NCBI GenBank assembly: GCA_030248065.1
Contig: JASAMV010004882.1
Location: 241,603-305,602, forward strand
Direction of reading: 5' to 3'
DNA length: 64,000 bases
Source of the DNA: Rhynchonema sp. JSB1_4
Lineage: Eukaryota > Nematoda > Chromadorea > Monhysterida > Xyalidae
The notes under the pieces were generated by a model. That model saw only the letters and a list, made by a program, of their open reading frames with translations. It searched no databases and had not been told where the DNA came from. The translations under genes and the position numbers were made by a program. Below, one piece after another: positions 33,090 to 45,250 of this stretch. Each line of letters opens with the position of its first letter. The stretch's first letter is position 1.

Positions 33090-33363
33090 TTGGTTGCACA
33101 ATGACTTTATAAGAATTGGTCAAATTTTTTTCCTGAATCGTAAAGAGGGAAAGTGACGGGATGGTGACGTTGTGTTGCGCAATCGCACGCAATGCATGTG
33201 GTAAAGAGAATGTTTCAGACCTGCGGCAACGTGGTTGATCTGCTAGATTATTTTCAGGTGAAAATGTTTTGTGAGAATAACAAATGGCACAGTGGTTAAC
33301 AGTGACTGAACGTGAAAATCAGGATAGATTTGATGAATTCTTATATGGTCATTGTGCGACCAA
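33090..33363. mobile_element. TA-flanked MITE, family A copy 4
   Basis: Starts TTGGTTGCACAATGACTTTA and ends GGTCATTGTGCGACCAA with flanking TA. It lies 74 bp from copy 3 in head-to-head orientation, so the two together form an imperfect 620-bp palindrome. Confidence 0.9.
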
Positions 33364-33711
33364 TACATGTAGGTAATGCACCTACATGTGATAGGTAGCA
33401 AAATTATGATCATCATACAGTTTAACTGCCCAGCGCAGTGGTTGCCCGTTTCCATAAGCTACTGAAGCGGGTCGTAAAATTATGGAAAACAATGTATGTA
33501 CATATGTATACGCATGCATACTCGAACAACAAACTCTAATAGCTGCCAAAAACTGTCCTCTCATGGTTAAACATGCGCGCAAGCGATCCCGATGCTTTTC
33601 AACTATCCCGGAAAACCATCCTTGTGGAGTAATTGCTTTGTTGGATCGTTCTTTTATCGAATTTACGCCCGCAAGTTGACTTTGCTTCAAGACTTGCGCA
33701 CCAAGGCTGTG

Positions 33712-33998
33712 AGCAGATAAACGCGGAATGCGGAAATTGGTCAGCAGATAAACGCGGAATGGTAAATTTCTGCATTCCGCGTTTATCTGCTCACACTTGC
33801 GGAATGGTGCGTGCTTGGGTGACGATGACAACTTCCAGCCTGCTGACTTCAAAATGTTGCGTGTTAACGCAAACAGCAACTGAGATGTTTGACCAAAAGC
33901 ATAAATTTACTTGCAGAAATTCAAAATTCCGCAAAGGTGAGCAGATAAACGCGGAATGCGGAGTGCAGAAATTTGCCATTCCGCTTTTATCTAATCGC
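33712..33998. repeat. Cluster of direct and inverted GCAGATAAACGCGGAATG motifs
   Basis: AGCAGATAAACGCGGAATG occurs three times in plus orientation (near 33712, 33742 and 33939) and twice inverted (CATTCCGCGTTTATCTGCTC near 33774; a variant CATTCCGCTTTTATCT near 33977). The arrangement looks like two short palindromic elements back to back. Confidence 0.75.
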
Positions 33999-34041
33999 AG
34001 CCCAACAGTGTTTTCCTTCGGCTTGATATGCGTGCAATGTA

Positions 34042-34396
34042 TAGTCCATCCACCAGCTCATGGCACTTTGTGTTGCTGCTGGCCGACTTGTTCCCTTCCT
34101 CCACGTTCTAATGAAAGAGAAATTGAGTTTCCGAAAAAAATATTTTTTTCTCCTAAATTGCTGTTTTTATGAAATCGACGTGTTTTATAGATTTTAATTT
34201 AATTTAATTTTAAATTTGATTGAATTCAATCGTTTCCGACATAGTTATTATTTTTTTAGTTTTTTTTCGATTTCGATTTCGATTCGATTTTTTTTTCAAA
34301 ATCGCTCACACGCAATTTCTCTTTCATTAGAACGTGGAGGAAGGTACCAAACCAGCCCGCAGCAACACAAAGTGCCATGAGCTGGTGGACGGACTA
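34042..34396. mobile_element. TA-flanked MITE, family B copy 2
   Basis: Inverted ends TAGTCCATCCACCAGCTCAT and ATGAGCTGGTGGACGGACTA, with TA on both sides. Arms match for about 80 bp including AATTTCTCTTTCATTAGAAC. The interior is a T/A-rich tract. Confidence 0.88.
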
Positions 34397-35233
34397 TACA
34401 TGGCTCTGGGTTAGTACTGTGACGATAAACAGGCTGCTAGTACAACAACACTCCGGGTTCCTGATGCGCTTTGGACATGAACATTCAGTTTGTGGCAGTA
34501 CGGTAAATGAGCAGCGAATTTAAATTTTTCAAACGCGCCACGCACATCGTTGTTTTAATCGGGCACGGAAGCTGTGGCGAACGCACGCTACAGTTCACAG
34601 CTGGTTCAAGAGAGTTAACGTTTTTTTTGCATACGAATAGCTGCCGTGGTATCGCCATTTACAGTCCATAACCCTCTTGAACGTAGTAGTCGGGTAAATA
34701 TTTCCTTCCATTATTTCCTGTTATCAGTCAGTGTGGTCATTAGAGTGTGTACTGGCGTGGTGGCCGTTTTCACTTCTCTGCGGACGGACGGTCATGGTCA
34801 GGCAGGTGCACAAGATGAGCGCGTAACCAGAAAATGCTGTTTTGAAAATCTCGTTTTCCATTCGCAGGGACATGAAAACGCCATCAGCGCTCTTCCGTAT
34901 TTTCTAATCGCCCCAACTTTTCATCAGGTTCCGGTTGTTCGAACCAATTTATTGTCCGCGCCGCTCGATGCCCTTGCGTGTGACTGACAACTCAAAAGAA
35001 AAATATTCTCCCTTTTTCCGTAACTGTTCCTCAAATTTTTCTTCCATGCAGCATGAACTTTTCAGATCCAGTTCAGTGGGTTTGGTTGAGTCGAAAAATT
35101 AGTTTTGCACAATAATGTATAGTTCAGTTGCGACAACCCGGTCAAACAACCGTGGTTCTCTCAAATCTGCTTCATAGACATATCGCGCCGTCGTCACCCA
35201 TTTGTTGTTATGCAGCAAGCGGCAGGCACTTAA

Positions 35234-35773
35234 AGGGTGTGTCTAACGTCTCCTAAACCCTTGTTTTTTTGGGCGGAATTGAAAGATGCCCCCGAAAGGC
35301 CGCCGTGTGCAAAAAACCGCGTCTTCTAACTCGCTAAATCGCGAAATCTTGAGGGTTACTTTTCGAATAAAATCAATTTCCGGACACAAAATTCAGACTG
35401 GGCTGACGGAAAAAAGCTACGAAGCGAAACACGCACAATCCAGCTTCTATGTGTTAAATGAAACATTCATTGTGTCCACAGTGAAGCCAGCAGCCAGAGC
35501 GTTGTGTGTTGAGCGTCTACGTGCATTGTATAGGCGGCTGAGCCGCGCTTAAACCTGCAATGTTTCAGCAGAAAAACGCCAAACGTGAGTAGCGCCCACT
35601 CAAAAGCGCCTGGAGTTTTGTGTCCGGAAATTGATTTAATTCGAAAAGTAACCCTCAAGATTTCGCGATTTAGCGAGCTACAAGACGCGGTTTTTTGCAC
35701 ACGCCGGCATGTCGAGGTCGTCTTTCGATTTCACCTCATAAAACATGGGGTTAAGAGACGTTAGACACACCCT
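35234..35773. mobile_element. TTAA-flanked long-TIR element, about 540 bp
   Basis: TTAA at 35230-35233 and 35774-35777. The termini AGGGTGTGTCTAACGTCTC and GAGACGTTAGACACACCCT are inverted. A second inverted block runs from TGCAAAAAACCGCGTCTT through AAATCTTGAGGGTTACTTTT to CCGGACACAAAA. It shares TTAA plus AGGG edges with the 1.66-kb element but otherwise differs. Confidence 0.88.
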
Positions 35774-35864
35774 TTAATGTCGTGCGACGTGTCGGAGCAT
35801 TTACCCTGATTATGCCCTGTTGCACTCACTGTCCGCGGTAAGGCGGCATACCATTTTCTTGGTA

Positions 35865-36103
35865 TAGTAAATTTCCAAATTCGCTGCCGCACAGTAAAGT
35901 ACGCACCATAGTTAATGTCAGGTTCTAAAGCCGAAATTCAACTTGTGAAACATTCGGACAGCCAACACACACGCAGCTTGCCAGCCAGCCAGGCAGCTGC
36001 GCGCTATGTTTCAGAAGCGCGCATGGTTAGCGTTCGGGTTTATAACTTGACATTGACTATGGGGCGTATTTTACTGTGCGGCAGCGAATTTGGAAATTTA
36101 CTA
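35865..36103. mobile_element. 239-bp TA-flanked MITE, family C copy 1
   Basis: Ends TAGTAAATTTCCAAATTCGC and GCGAATTTGGAAATTTACTA are inverted, and the arms extend about 70 bp through GACATTAACTAT/ATAGTTAATGTC variants. The right TA is altered to AC. A second copy of exactly equal length lies at 52575-52813. Confidence 0.9.
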
Positions 36104-37866
36104 ACAGCATATTTTGGGAACATATACAATACAGTAGGTATCGCGTGTTCGGCCCAATTCCAAAAGACTCAGTCAATCAAACTGTTCGCGGACTGTTTGT
36201 CATTGTGCACGCAAAGTTTGTTTCTTTGCTCGAATCGTGTATTTTTATGTCGTCCAATAAAATTGGGTTGTTTTTTTTTCGCGTGCACGTTGCTGGGTCA
36301 AGTGCGCCAACGAGCGATCGCGTTTGCCTTTGAAGTTACAAAGCTACGGAATTGTTGTGCTTCGTTTGGTTTAGAATAGCTGTTGGTTGGCGTTTCACAA
36401 TTTAATTTTAACATTTTCACAGTGCTGAAGCATTTCTCAAAAGCTCAATAGCTACAGTAACCCAGTTCGATTCATGAGAGCCACAGTCCATGTCAACAAA
36501 GATTTATCTGCACTTAAAAAACTGCAATGGTTCAAGACACTTATACTATGCTTGACCGTTTTTTTCTCCGGTAGTCAAAATACCAATTCTGATGATAAAA
36601 CGAGTGCTCGCAAGGAAGTGTTCGCCAGTTGTTTTCCTGGTTCCTACATGGGAGCTAAGCGTCATGACTGTAATGTTGCGCAGTTTCTGTCTAGTGTAAA
36701 ACTTTTGCAACTGCATGTCGTTTTGCTCGGTACAAGTCAAAGTCGCATCCTATGACGGAACACCGAAACAGCTGAAATTATGACGGCGTCTAACCGAGAA
36801 AAAAAACAGGAACAACACTTAAATTTTTTGGAGGACCATTTGCATGCATGAATGAAATTTGGAACGCCAGCCAGTGTTTGGAATTGACAGAAGAAATTTT
36901 TTTCGTTTGTGCGTTTGTTTGTGTCGGATTGAGCAAACGCCTCAAGTCTCCGGCGTACCAACACGTATGTATGTATGTATGTAGATTCTTTGTTTTGGGA
37001 GGTGGGGCTTTTCCAAAAAATCAGCTTTTTGTCGGCAAAACTCCGCCCACGGCAATTCCGACCGCACATTGCAGCTTCAGCGGCGGTGCGCCCTCAAAGT
37101 AAACAGCCACTTTGCTGCTAGTGCGCCACACCAGACACAATATACGATGCGCAAAGGAGCCAATAAAAATAAAGTTACCCGGTTTGGTCAATTTGCCAAT
37201 TCTCGGCCGAAAAGCCGTGCGTAAAAAGCGCAAACTGCGAAAGGTTTCCTTCTTGGGTGTTAGGCGCACTGCTGAAGAGATAAGGCCGCAAATAAAGGCG
37301 GCGAAGGGCGCGGGACCCAACAATTCAAATTTCATGATATTTTTCAAGCCTGTTGTTAATGGGCATCAGGCGGCTGCCAGTGAGAGATGAAAACGAGAGT
37401 GACGAATACTATTTTTAGGTAACCAAATTGTGCGTGTAATTTGTGGCCGCCGTTGGCCTCTTTCTTGATTGAACAAATTTGTCAGGACAGTCAATCAAGT
37501 GATACCACTATCGCGGTTTTTATTCTCCGTTTCACACTTATGTTCCCAGAATACGCAGTGGAGTATATAGAGTATTCAAAGATAGTTTCCATTGGGTTCT
37601 CCAAAAAGGGTTCTATTGTCAAAAAGCGGGGCATCATTTACATAATAATACATGATGTTCCTATTCTTCCTCACGCGCAAACCATGGCTTCGTTGCTGCC
37701 TCCCCCAGAGTGTAGAAAATCGCAATTTTTCTCCGCTTTGAGCAAAATTAATGGACTTCGCTGTACATACATATATGGATGTAGTGCTTCTTTGTGTCTA
37801 AATGTGTAGCTTCCGGGTCACTCCGATCCCAAAACATACTGAAGACTCCTTGGTCGTCTAGTAACC

Positions 37867-38097
37867 TAGGGTGGAATTTTCGAAACGGTGTAAAGGTCAG
37901 TTGGGCGTAAAGGTCGGTGTAAAGTTCGGTCGAAAGCTCGGTCGGCGTAGCTCGGTGTAAACGTGAAACATTGCCTGTTATTAACGTGGAATGTTTCAAG
38001 TTTACACCGAGGTCTATCACACTGAGCTGTCGACCGAGCTTTCCACCGACCTTTACACCCAACTCACCCTTACACCGTTTCGAAAATATCACCCCTA
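37867..38097. mobile_element. Palindromic element with GGTGTAAAGGTC arms
   Basis: The left side, TAGGGTGGAATTTTCGAAAC then GGTGTAAAGG, is mirrored by CCTTACACCGTTTCGAAAAT then ATCACCCCTA. Several short CGGTGTAAA and AAGGTCGGTG motifs repeat inside both arms. No coding capacity. Confidence 0.75.
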
Positions 38098-39173
38098 ATG
38101 TTCGACTTCCCCAATCCTGCTAACATGCCCAGGAGGTATGCCCGATGGTCTCCTGTTCGTCGAGAACTTCCCAATGGTCGACTTCCCAATCCACGAAATT
38201 TGTCATAAAAACTTATAAGGACAAACAAAAGTGTGAAAATAGCATCATGCTCCGGCAGAAAGCGCGCAGGCCCGCAATAAACAACGCGTCAGTCACAATT
38301 GCCAATTGTAGGGTTTTGGAGCGCCAATGGGGGAGATAGTTTCCCTCTTCGTAAAAGAGCTTACGGTTTGCGGTTATCTGATCAATATCGTTACATCTGG
38401 TGCGCGCTTTCGTCTACGTCATGGCATGAGAAGAACTAGGGATTGGTAGCCGGGTTTTAGGAAGCCAGTACCCCTCAAAAATTGAAAAGTCATAACTTCT
38501 AAAGCTTCGTCAAAAGTGCACGCTTGGTTCGGAAAGGTGTGCATTTGACAGCCCTGTTTTTCGAACATCCCTGTAAGTCCGCTGGAATTGGCAGTTAGAC
38601 ACACAACAACAGGTGGTTTATTAAACCGCAAAAGCTTCGTTTTGCCATTGTTAATTTTTTTGACAAGGTATACGACGCGCACCAAGTCATCAAAGGCACC
38701 GCGAGCACTGCTTTCAAAAAATCCTCAGGATTTCTATCAAAAGTAAAAAAGTATTCGTCCACTCAGCTCTTCGACATAGAACCTCCCAATTTTAGAAATC
38801 AATTACGCAACGGTATCAAAATCGGTGCAAAAAAACTTCTCTGACACAAGGTGGCGAAACCATCAGGGGCCGGTTCACCTTTTCCCCAAGGCGTCTTTGC
38901 GTCGATTGTGACAGACATCGTCGCTCTTTATGCGCGTTGTCTGAATGACAACATTTCTGGCTGTTATTCAAAGCTGGCAGTCCAGGCCTAAGCCTAATCC
39001 CCACAGCCAAGTGGTTGAAAATACGTGCCACCAAGACAAAACGTGCGACAATGTCCCCTTAGCGACTGTACCTGGAGGGAGACATTGCTTCCACAAGCAA
39101 ATTATTCTGTGGACAATACATGTGTCGGTATGTATGTAGGTAGTTCTGCTCATTTTGCAGAAGCTGCCAGGAA

Positions 39174-39690
39174 CAGGGTTGGGTAAAAAACGTTTTTTTT
39201 TCAAAAAATCGTTTTTTTTAAAAAAAAATGTTTTTTTTAAAAAAAAAAGTTTTTGTTTAAAACGCCCAGATGACCAAAATATGCCCCCAAAAAAATTGGA
39301 AAACGCTCATGTTGGGAAGAAAACGTGGTTAAATGAAGTCATTCTATGTGTTCTGAGGCAAAATAAACAGGTTTCAACCCTTTTCTAGCGAGTTGCTAAG
39401 ATCCCATATCAGACCCGCATCGTGGGACCAACTTTGGCCGGGGTCATCACTGAAAGTCAAACTCCGTATATCGACGTATCTCGACAAAGTAAAAATTGGT
39501 CGAAAATTTTTTGAAAAAAATGGGACAAAAAATTGATTTTCCTTGATAATCAGGGTACTTTCCCTGAAAAATCAGGGAAAATCAAGGAAATTCAGGATTT
39601 AAGAAAAAACGAAAAACGACCCAGGCGTTTTTTTAAAAAAAACGTCGTTTTTTAAAGAAAAAACGCCGTCGTTTTTTTTGCCCAACCCTG
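39174..39690. mobile_element. hAT-like non-autonomous element with exact 8-bp target duplication
   Basis: Starts CAGGGTTGGG and ends CCCAACCCTG. The flanks 39166-39173 and 39691-39698 are both GCCAGGAA. A CAGGG-type terminus with an 8-bp duplication is diagnostic of hAT transposons. The interior is dominated by runs of A and T and AAACG motifs near both ends. No transposase. Confidence 0.93.
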
Positions 39691-40407
39691 GCCAGGAAAT
39701 GCTACGTGCCTCTATCAAAGGTTATATTAGCCTTGTTATCTTTTTGCCCACAGGCAAGTACGAACATTTTCAGTGTTTCGTGGCGAACCTCAATTTTGAA
39801 ATTGTTGAGTCCCCTTCACGGTCAACACGCGCTTTTTAGCACTTCTGGATCAATTAAATTCGGCTTTCGGAACGTGACAAATTCCATAATGTTTACGATG
39901 TTACTATACATTGTGTTAAAGTTAAAGCAGTGACAGTGCGTCACACACACGCGACAACATGAAACGGCGCACAAGTTTGCCTGCCCGGCAGGGTTATGTC
40001 TTGCTCCAATTAGAGGGCGGGCATGTTCGTTTAAGTTCCGCATGGCAAATGGAATAAACAGCGACTGTTTGCTGCATCCGTGGGTGGTCCACGACGTTGA
40101 CATTGAGAATGGGCAATCGGCACGGAGCATAAATCTTTAAGGTCATTTTTTTGCCAAGAATATTCCAATATTCCAACATTTTCGTTTAAAATGACGCTCA
40201 GTTTGTACGTATACGTTCTAAAGTTTTCGCTGAGATCGGCAATTGTACCGTAAACTAATGACCATTTGTTGAAATCGAAAACGTTTCCGTTACGGAAAGA
40301 TTGTCTTTTGGCATGATAATCTTCAGTCTATTGTCCTCGAGCTGTTTTCCATTGTTCGAAATTTATTCCAGAGATGCAATCTGTTTTGCGCCCCATTTTT
40401 TCTGAAA

Positions 40408-40715
40408 CTGGGTAAAGCAATAGAGTTTCAGTTACTTTCGGATTAAAACTGATTACCATATGCTTCGCATACGCGTATTGATTTTTTTTATTTTTAAGAT
40501 TAAAATCGATTACAGTTCTGAGGTACTCGACTGGTGCCTGAGATTGTAATTGCTCAGAACGCGCTTTTAATCAGAATTCGGATTAAAAAGCGTTCGAGTT
40601 TCAAGTACCAGAGGAGCACCATGAAATTCTAATCAACTTTGATCTTAAAAAATGAAAAAAGCACGGTAATCAGTTTTTAATCTGAAAGTAACTGAAACTC
40701 GATTGCCTTACCCTG
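40408..40715. mobile_element. Non-autonomous TIR element, about 308 bp
   Basis: The left side CTGGGTAAAGCAATAGAGTT runs into TCAGTTACTTTCGGATTAAA. It is mirrored by TTTAATCTGAAAGTAACTGA and ending AACTCGATTGCCTTACCCTG at the right. The C(A/T)GGGTAA edges resemble hAT ends, but the 8-bp flanks do not match, so the class is uncertain. It ends about 30 bp before the acceptor upstream of the second channel gene. Confidence 0.75.
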
Positions 40716-40798
40716 TTTCAAAATAAGTTACTGTGTTTAATTTTCAGCAGCATCAATTCTCCTCCGTATATGCGATGCTCAACCCCAAGTCATCCATA

Positions 40799-43700
40799 AT
40801 GCGTCTATCACTCTATTCCTTAATTCCAATGATGGCACGTGCCCCCCTTGTGCGGGGTTATGGATCCGATACCGAGCCACACCACCCCCCAATCGAAGAC
40901 CCGACTCCGACCGCGGTCTGGGCGGACACCGCGCCGACCATCACCCGACCGCCGCATTTGGAATTGAAGCACAAACTGATGGCCGGGTATGATCGGACGA
41001 TTCGACCGAATCGCAATGCCACTGAGGTCGTTGTTGATCCGGTCATATACAGCATTGTCGATGTGGTCGGTGGGATGAAAAATATCTTGTTTGGAGTTTA
41101 CTTTTCGGTCACACGTTCGTTGAAAGCAAGAGACGAATAAGCTTCTACATAATGTTACCGTACGCAATGTTGACTGTAGTGTAGGTGAGCCAGCTGCTGT
41201 TCGCGGGGGATCATTGCAGTGCATATGAGTACCGACGATGAAAATGGTGCACCAATATCGTGTCTGTGAATGCAGGGTTGAAAAGTAGGTGTAGAACAGT
41301 TCGAGTCATATTCTGGTTTTAGCTATTGGGTCCATGAAATTTCCAGGACGAAGCGCGAGAGTCGCTCATTGTCGCCCAATGGTTTGAAATTGTGAGTTCT
41401 TCATTTCTTTCCTCTTGCTTTCGTCTTTGAGAAAACTTCAAATTTTGCCACCCAGACTTGGCGCGACGACCTGCTGACGTGGAACCCGGCAGATTTTGAC
41501 GGAATCCAGCAGATCAGATTGCTCCAGTCGACCGTGTGGATTCCAGACATCACCATTTATCAACTGTGAGTTTTCTGTCGAAAAACTCTGTCCTGCGGTG
41601 GTTTATCTTTTGTTTACAACTTTGGCTCCGACATCACACCTGCGCGTGAAATAAACAGCACAACTCCCATGATCGATGACTTGTCATCGAGAATGTCATC
41701 GAGAATTTCGCACCTCAGCTGTAAAGATCAGGCACAACAACGTGTATGAACATTGCACGAATAAAAACAGCTCCATATGCCTGTCGTTGAAGCACAACAG
41801 CATCTGTCATCGCTTGCTGTGTATGTTAAATCGTGCCCCATCTCGGTTTGTTCGTACCGAGCAGCTGTCAATTTCAAAATGACAAGTTGTAAATTATTAC
41901 AGAGTGACAAGTGTGCAAGTTGGGGTTGAGGACAGATTTTGCGAACCACAAAAGAGGGAAACAAAAACAACGCACAACTACAGTATGTATGTATACTCTG
42001 GAAATTCTTTTGGGAGAAACTTTTCAACCGCGTTCCTATCCGTAAAGCGCATTATGCGTGCACTGCTACAGAATCACGTACCCTACAGCCAGACGCACAT
42101 GCACTAGATAGGCAACGCGTTTGAAAAGTTTCCCTTCATGTACACGTGAGGTATAGTGACGGTTTGCAATCGATAACAACAGGAATACAGTAAATTAATA
42201 ATGATCTGATTATCAGGCCGTTGTGATTATTCGGCATTATTTCCAATTATCGATCCGGCATATTGATAGTACACGTTCTTTGAGGGCCCCGCGATTGGGT
42301 TGCGACTGAATATCCCGCTGTTGAGACGTCACAGTCACAGAAGAACATTTTTCTTGACGGCGTTGCTGATGCGCTGATATTCAGCTCTGTGTGTATAGGT
42401 ATCTATACTACTAAAACAGGAAGACGTATCTGGGTATGTGTTATGTGGCCCCCTCCCTCGGAAGTTGCACGGGTCAATTTTCACGGGTAGCTTTGGGAAG
42501 ACAACTGTCTACGAGGGGGGACCACCCCACACACCCCCAAGACAACAGCTACAAGCAGCACCGCTCCACCGCCATATTCACACCAACTGGCCTACAAACG
42601 TGTTTTTTGAACTGATTATTATCCACCAACATGCTTGACCCACAGGAAACCACTCTACTCGTTGATCACGACCATGTGAAACATCACCGTATAATTGCAG
42701 GCTACAATCGCATCGCCCCACATCGTTGAGCGAGTCCTTCCTCACCGTCAACTACAACGGCACCATATTTCTGTCGCGTGCCGAAAACGTCATCATCCAC
42801 TGTGGGTTCGAAGTCGGCAACTTTCCGTACGACACACAGAACTGTACGATGACCTATGTGGCGTGGGCGTATCCCAGAGAGGAGATGATACTCAAAGCGG
42901 GACCGAAGCCAAAGATGGACTACTTTCAGGATAGTGCAGGTATGAAAGCATAACTACATGTCAGTCGGGTTCAATCAATGGAAAAAACGAACCTATCAAA
43001 TTGTATAATACATATTTGCGAAGAGTATCACCCCAGCATTCAGCCAGTCCAAGCTGCAAATTATCCGTGGTTTGGGGGACCTGCTAAGCTGATGTTTCAC
43101 CAGGTGCAAGGTGCACCAAGTCATAATCAGTATCCACGTGGACCATCAAGTGCATTGTGATGCGCACACGACAACTTTCATGACAGATTTTTTGCATTTT
43201 CAAAAAACTGACAGCTGGCACCGTTGTCTTTCGTCATACAGAATGGGAGCTGATCAATTACACATCTGCAACCGATGTTGTCGACTACGGTATCGGCTGG
43301 TGGTACGAGGTGACCTACCAGGTGAAAATCAGTCGCAAACCGTTCTACTACATCGTCACGCTAACGGTGCCCAGCTTCTTCATCACAAATCTGGCCATTA
43401 TCGGCGTCTTCAGTCCCTCGTCCGCGCATCAGGTTGGTTGGCCGATGTGTTACACTTCTTCCCCTTGGCTTTTAATTGATCGACCGTAAATTACAGCCCT
43501 CAACTTATCAGGATGGCAAAAAAACCGCAACACACCATTGTGCCATTTCATGTCCACCTAAATTTTGCAGGATCGTCACGAGAAGGTTTCAGTCGGTCTG
43601 ACTGCCTTGCTAACGATGGCTGTCATCCTCATGATGGTGTCGGATTTGATGCCGAAAAATGCGACCAGTTTCCCGAAGTTGGGTCGGTCTCGATTCGCTA

Positions 43701-45250
43701 GATTGTTTGCAGCTTGTGAAATCAAAATGTGCGATAATTGCAAAAAACAGTTAGTAATATTTGCAGGCAAGTACATTCTATTCGAGATGGGAATTATGGG
43801 CGTCTGTACAGTACTAGCCGTACTCACTATGTACCTTGCGAGTCAGGGCAAATTCGGTCGCAAAGTGCCCTGTTGGCTGCTGTTTCCCTTCACCGGCAAA
43901 AGAAGAAAAAAACGTCGCAGCAAGCTGGTCACCGAGTGCTTCGATTATGCTGTGAGTTTCGGTTTTGGTTGACAAAACGTTATTACTGAAAGTTTGATGT
44001 TGGTTCATCTAGCCTTGGTACAGATAATGCTGATTTTCCGCTTATTCAAAAGTAACTAAATATTTCATTCGCGCGATGGCTTATATTGCAGTCACTAACT
44101 TGTGCTGCTGCGGATTTTTGTGCAGAAACCGTTTTCCATTGGAAGTTTCCAACCATGTTCCCGCTGAACTGCTAATGTGCGCTTTTGCTGTGAAACATTT
44201 TGCTGGCAAACTTGAACAAAACGACCCGATCACACCCATTCTCTAGGGTCGCAATAACGACTGTCACAGTCCGCTACTGGTCAAGGAGCCAGTGTCGGTT
44301 GAGTGCTCCACCACTCATCATCATGAGCCAGCTTCAAACGGCCAAGTAGCCAATCACAGCCCCAATCAGATGAATATGAATAATAAACAGGTCATTCCAG
44401 TGTGTGAAACATCACTCTCTGTTTTCCGTTTGATCACGTGACCTGTCGTGTGTTACTTTCCAGCACCACTTACACCCTATTTTGTGCGATGTTTCCAATA
44501 CTTTCACTCAACTGAAGGAAGCACTTTTCTCTATTGTTTGGCTTGCTGCGCTTGGGCTGCTCCTGCACAAGCTGTCATGCTCTAATGCCTATTTTTCATG
44601 ATATTCTGATTTTTCAAATTTTGTTTTGATTCTCATACTCATGAATCCTCAACCAAACGCACTTTGAAATTCAAATCATTTCACCCTTTGTTCTGCAGTG
44701 CGCGTTTTTTTCACTTTCTCAACTTTACATTCGATACTGCACATTTGAACAGCGTTATCTGCACGGGCCAAAACCTGGCTGTGAAACATCAGCCTGACAT
44801 GCAATACAAGTGTACGCCGCGTGACTTGCATTAGTCAATAAAGCTGGCTGATGTTTCATAGAAGGTTTTTCTCCATGTATAGTTCACCTTCATAAGAAGC
44901 GCTGAACACGCACTAATAATGTAATTCCAGTGTAAGGTTTATATGTACATACGTACCATACGGTACCGTAACGCTACCTACCGTAACCCAAAGCGGTCAC
45001 ATCTCTGCAGAACTTCCGTCCGGTGCGCATTACGGCTGAGAATATTCAGGCGGAGATCTACTTGCAACTGGTCACCCTTACGCACACGATTCGCAGTCTG
45101 CAGGCGCATGTGCTCAATGTGGAAATCGAAAAACACAACGCACAACAAAATGAACACGAATGGATTCTGTTGACATTCAGGATCGACTTTCTTTGTCTGA
45201 CGATTGCCATCATTATCAACTCGTACGCCACTTACTGGTTCTCCATTTGA
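40799..45250 (+). CDS. Cys-loop ligand-gated ion channel subunit, cation-type pore, complete
   Basis: Nine exons: 40799-41065, 41347-41391, 41456-41565, 42701-42939, 43242-43432, 43571-43682, 43767-43951, 44247-44390, 45011-45250. All are in phase, giving 510 residues. Met at 40799 starts a plausible signal peptide (MRLSLYSLIPMMARA); an in-frame Met at 40775 is possible. An acceptor-like TTTTCAG at 40741-40747 suggests a 5'UTR intron or a trans-splice site. The extracellular part includes TWRDDLLTWNPADF and the Cys-loop CGFEVGNFPYDTQNC (C175, C189). TM1 about 258-281; TM2 KVSVGLTALLTMAVILMMV with the usual EK before it and Ser at 2'; TM3 about 324-347; TM4 near the C-terminus (FLCLTIAIIINSYATYWF). 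There is no vicinal Cys pair in loop C, so it is a non-alpha-type subunit. A basic KRRKKRRSK run and a His/Asn-rich stretch lie in the M3-M4 loop. Related to nicotinic-like nematode/invertebrate subunits; ligand unknown. Confidence 0.9.

Larger units (their letters stand above)
28269..40798. other. Transposon-rich gene-poor interval (12.5 kb)
   Basis: No exon with recognisable family similarity. Inverted-repeat elements are listed separately. Between them lie 29.1-30.5, 36.1-37.8 and 38.1-39.1 kb, where I see only short open frames and AT-rich sequence. A frame at about 37112-37390 is Lys/Arg-rich but without known motif. 5' exons of the second channel gene may be hidden at the right edge. 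Confidence 0.6.

Noticed and set aside
36848..37390. Basic open frame and other short frames in the gene desert
   Set aside because: No motif, no splice context and no repeat relation that would support a gene.
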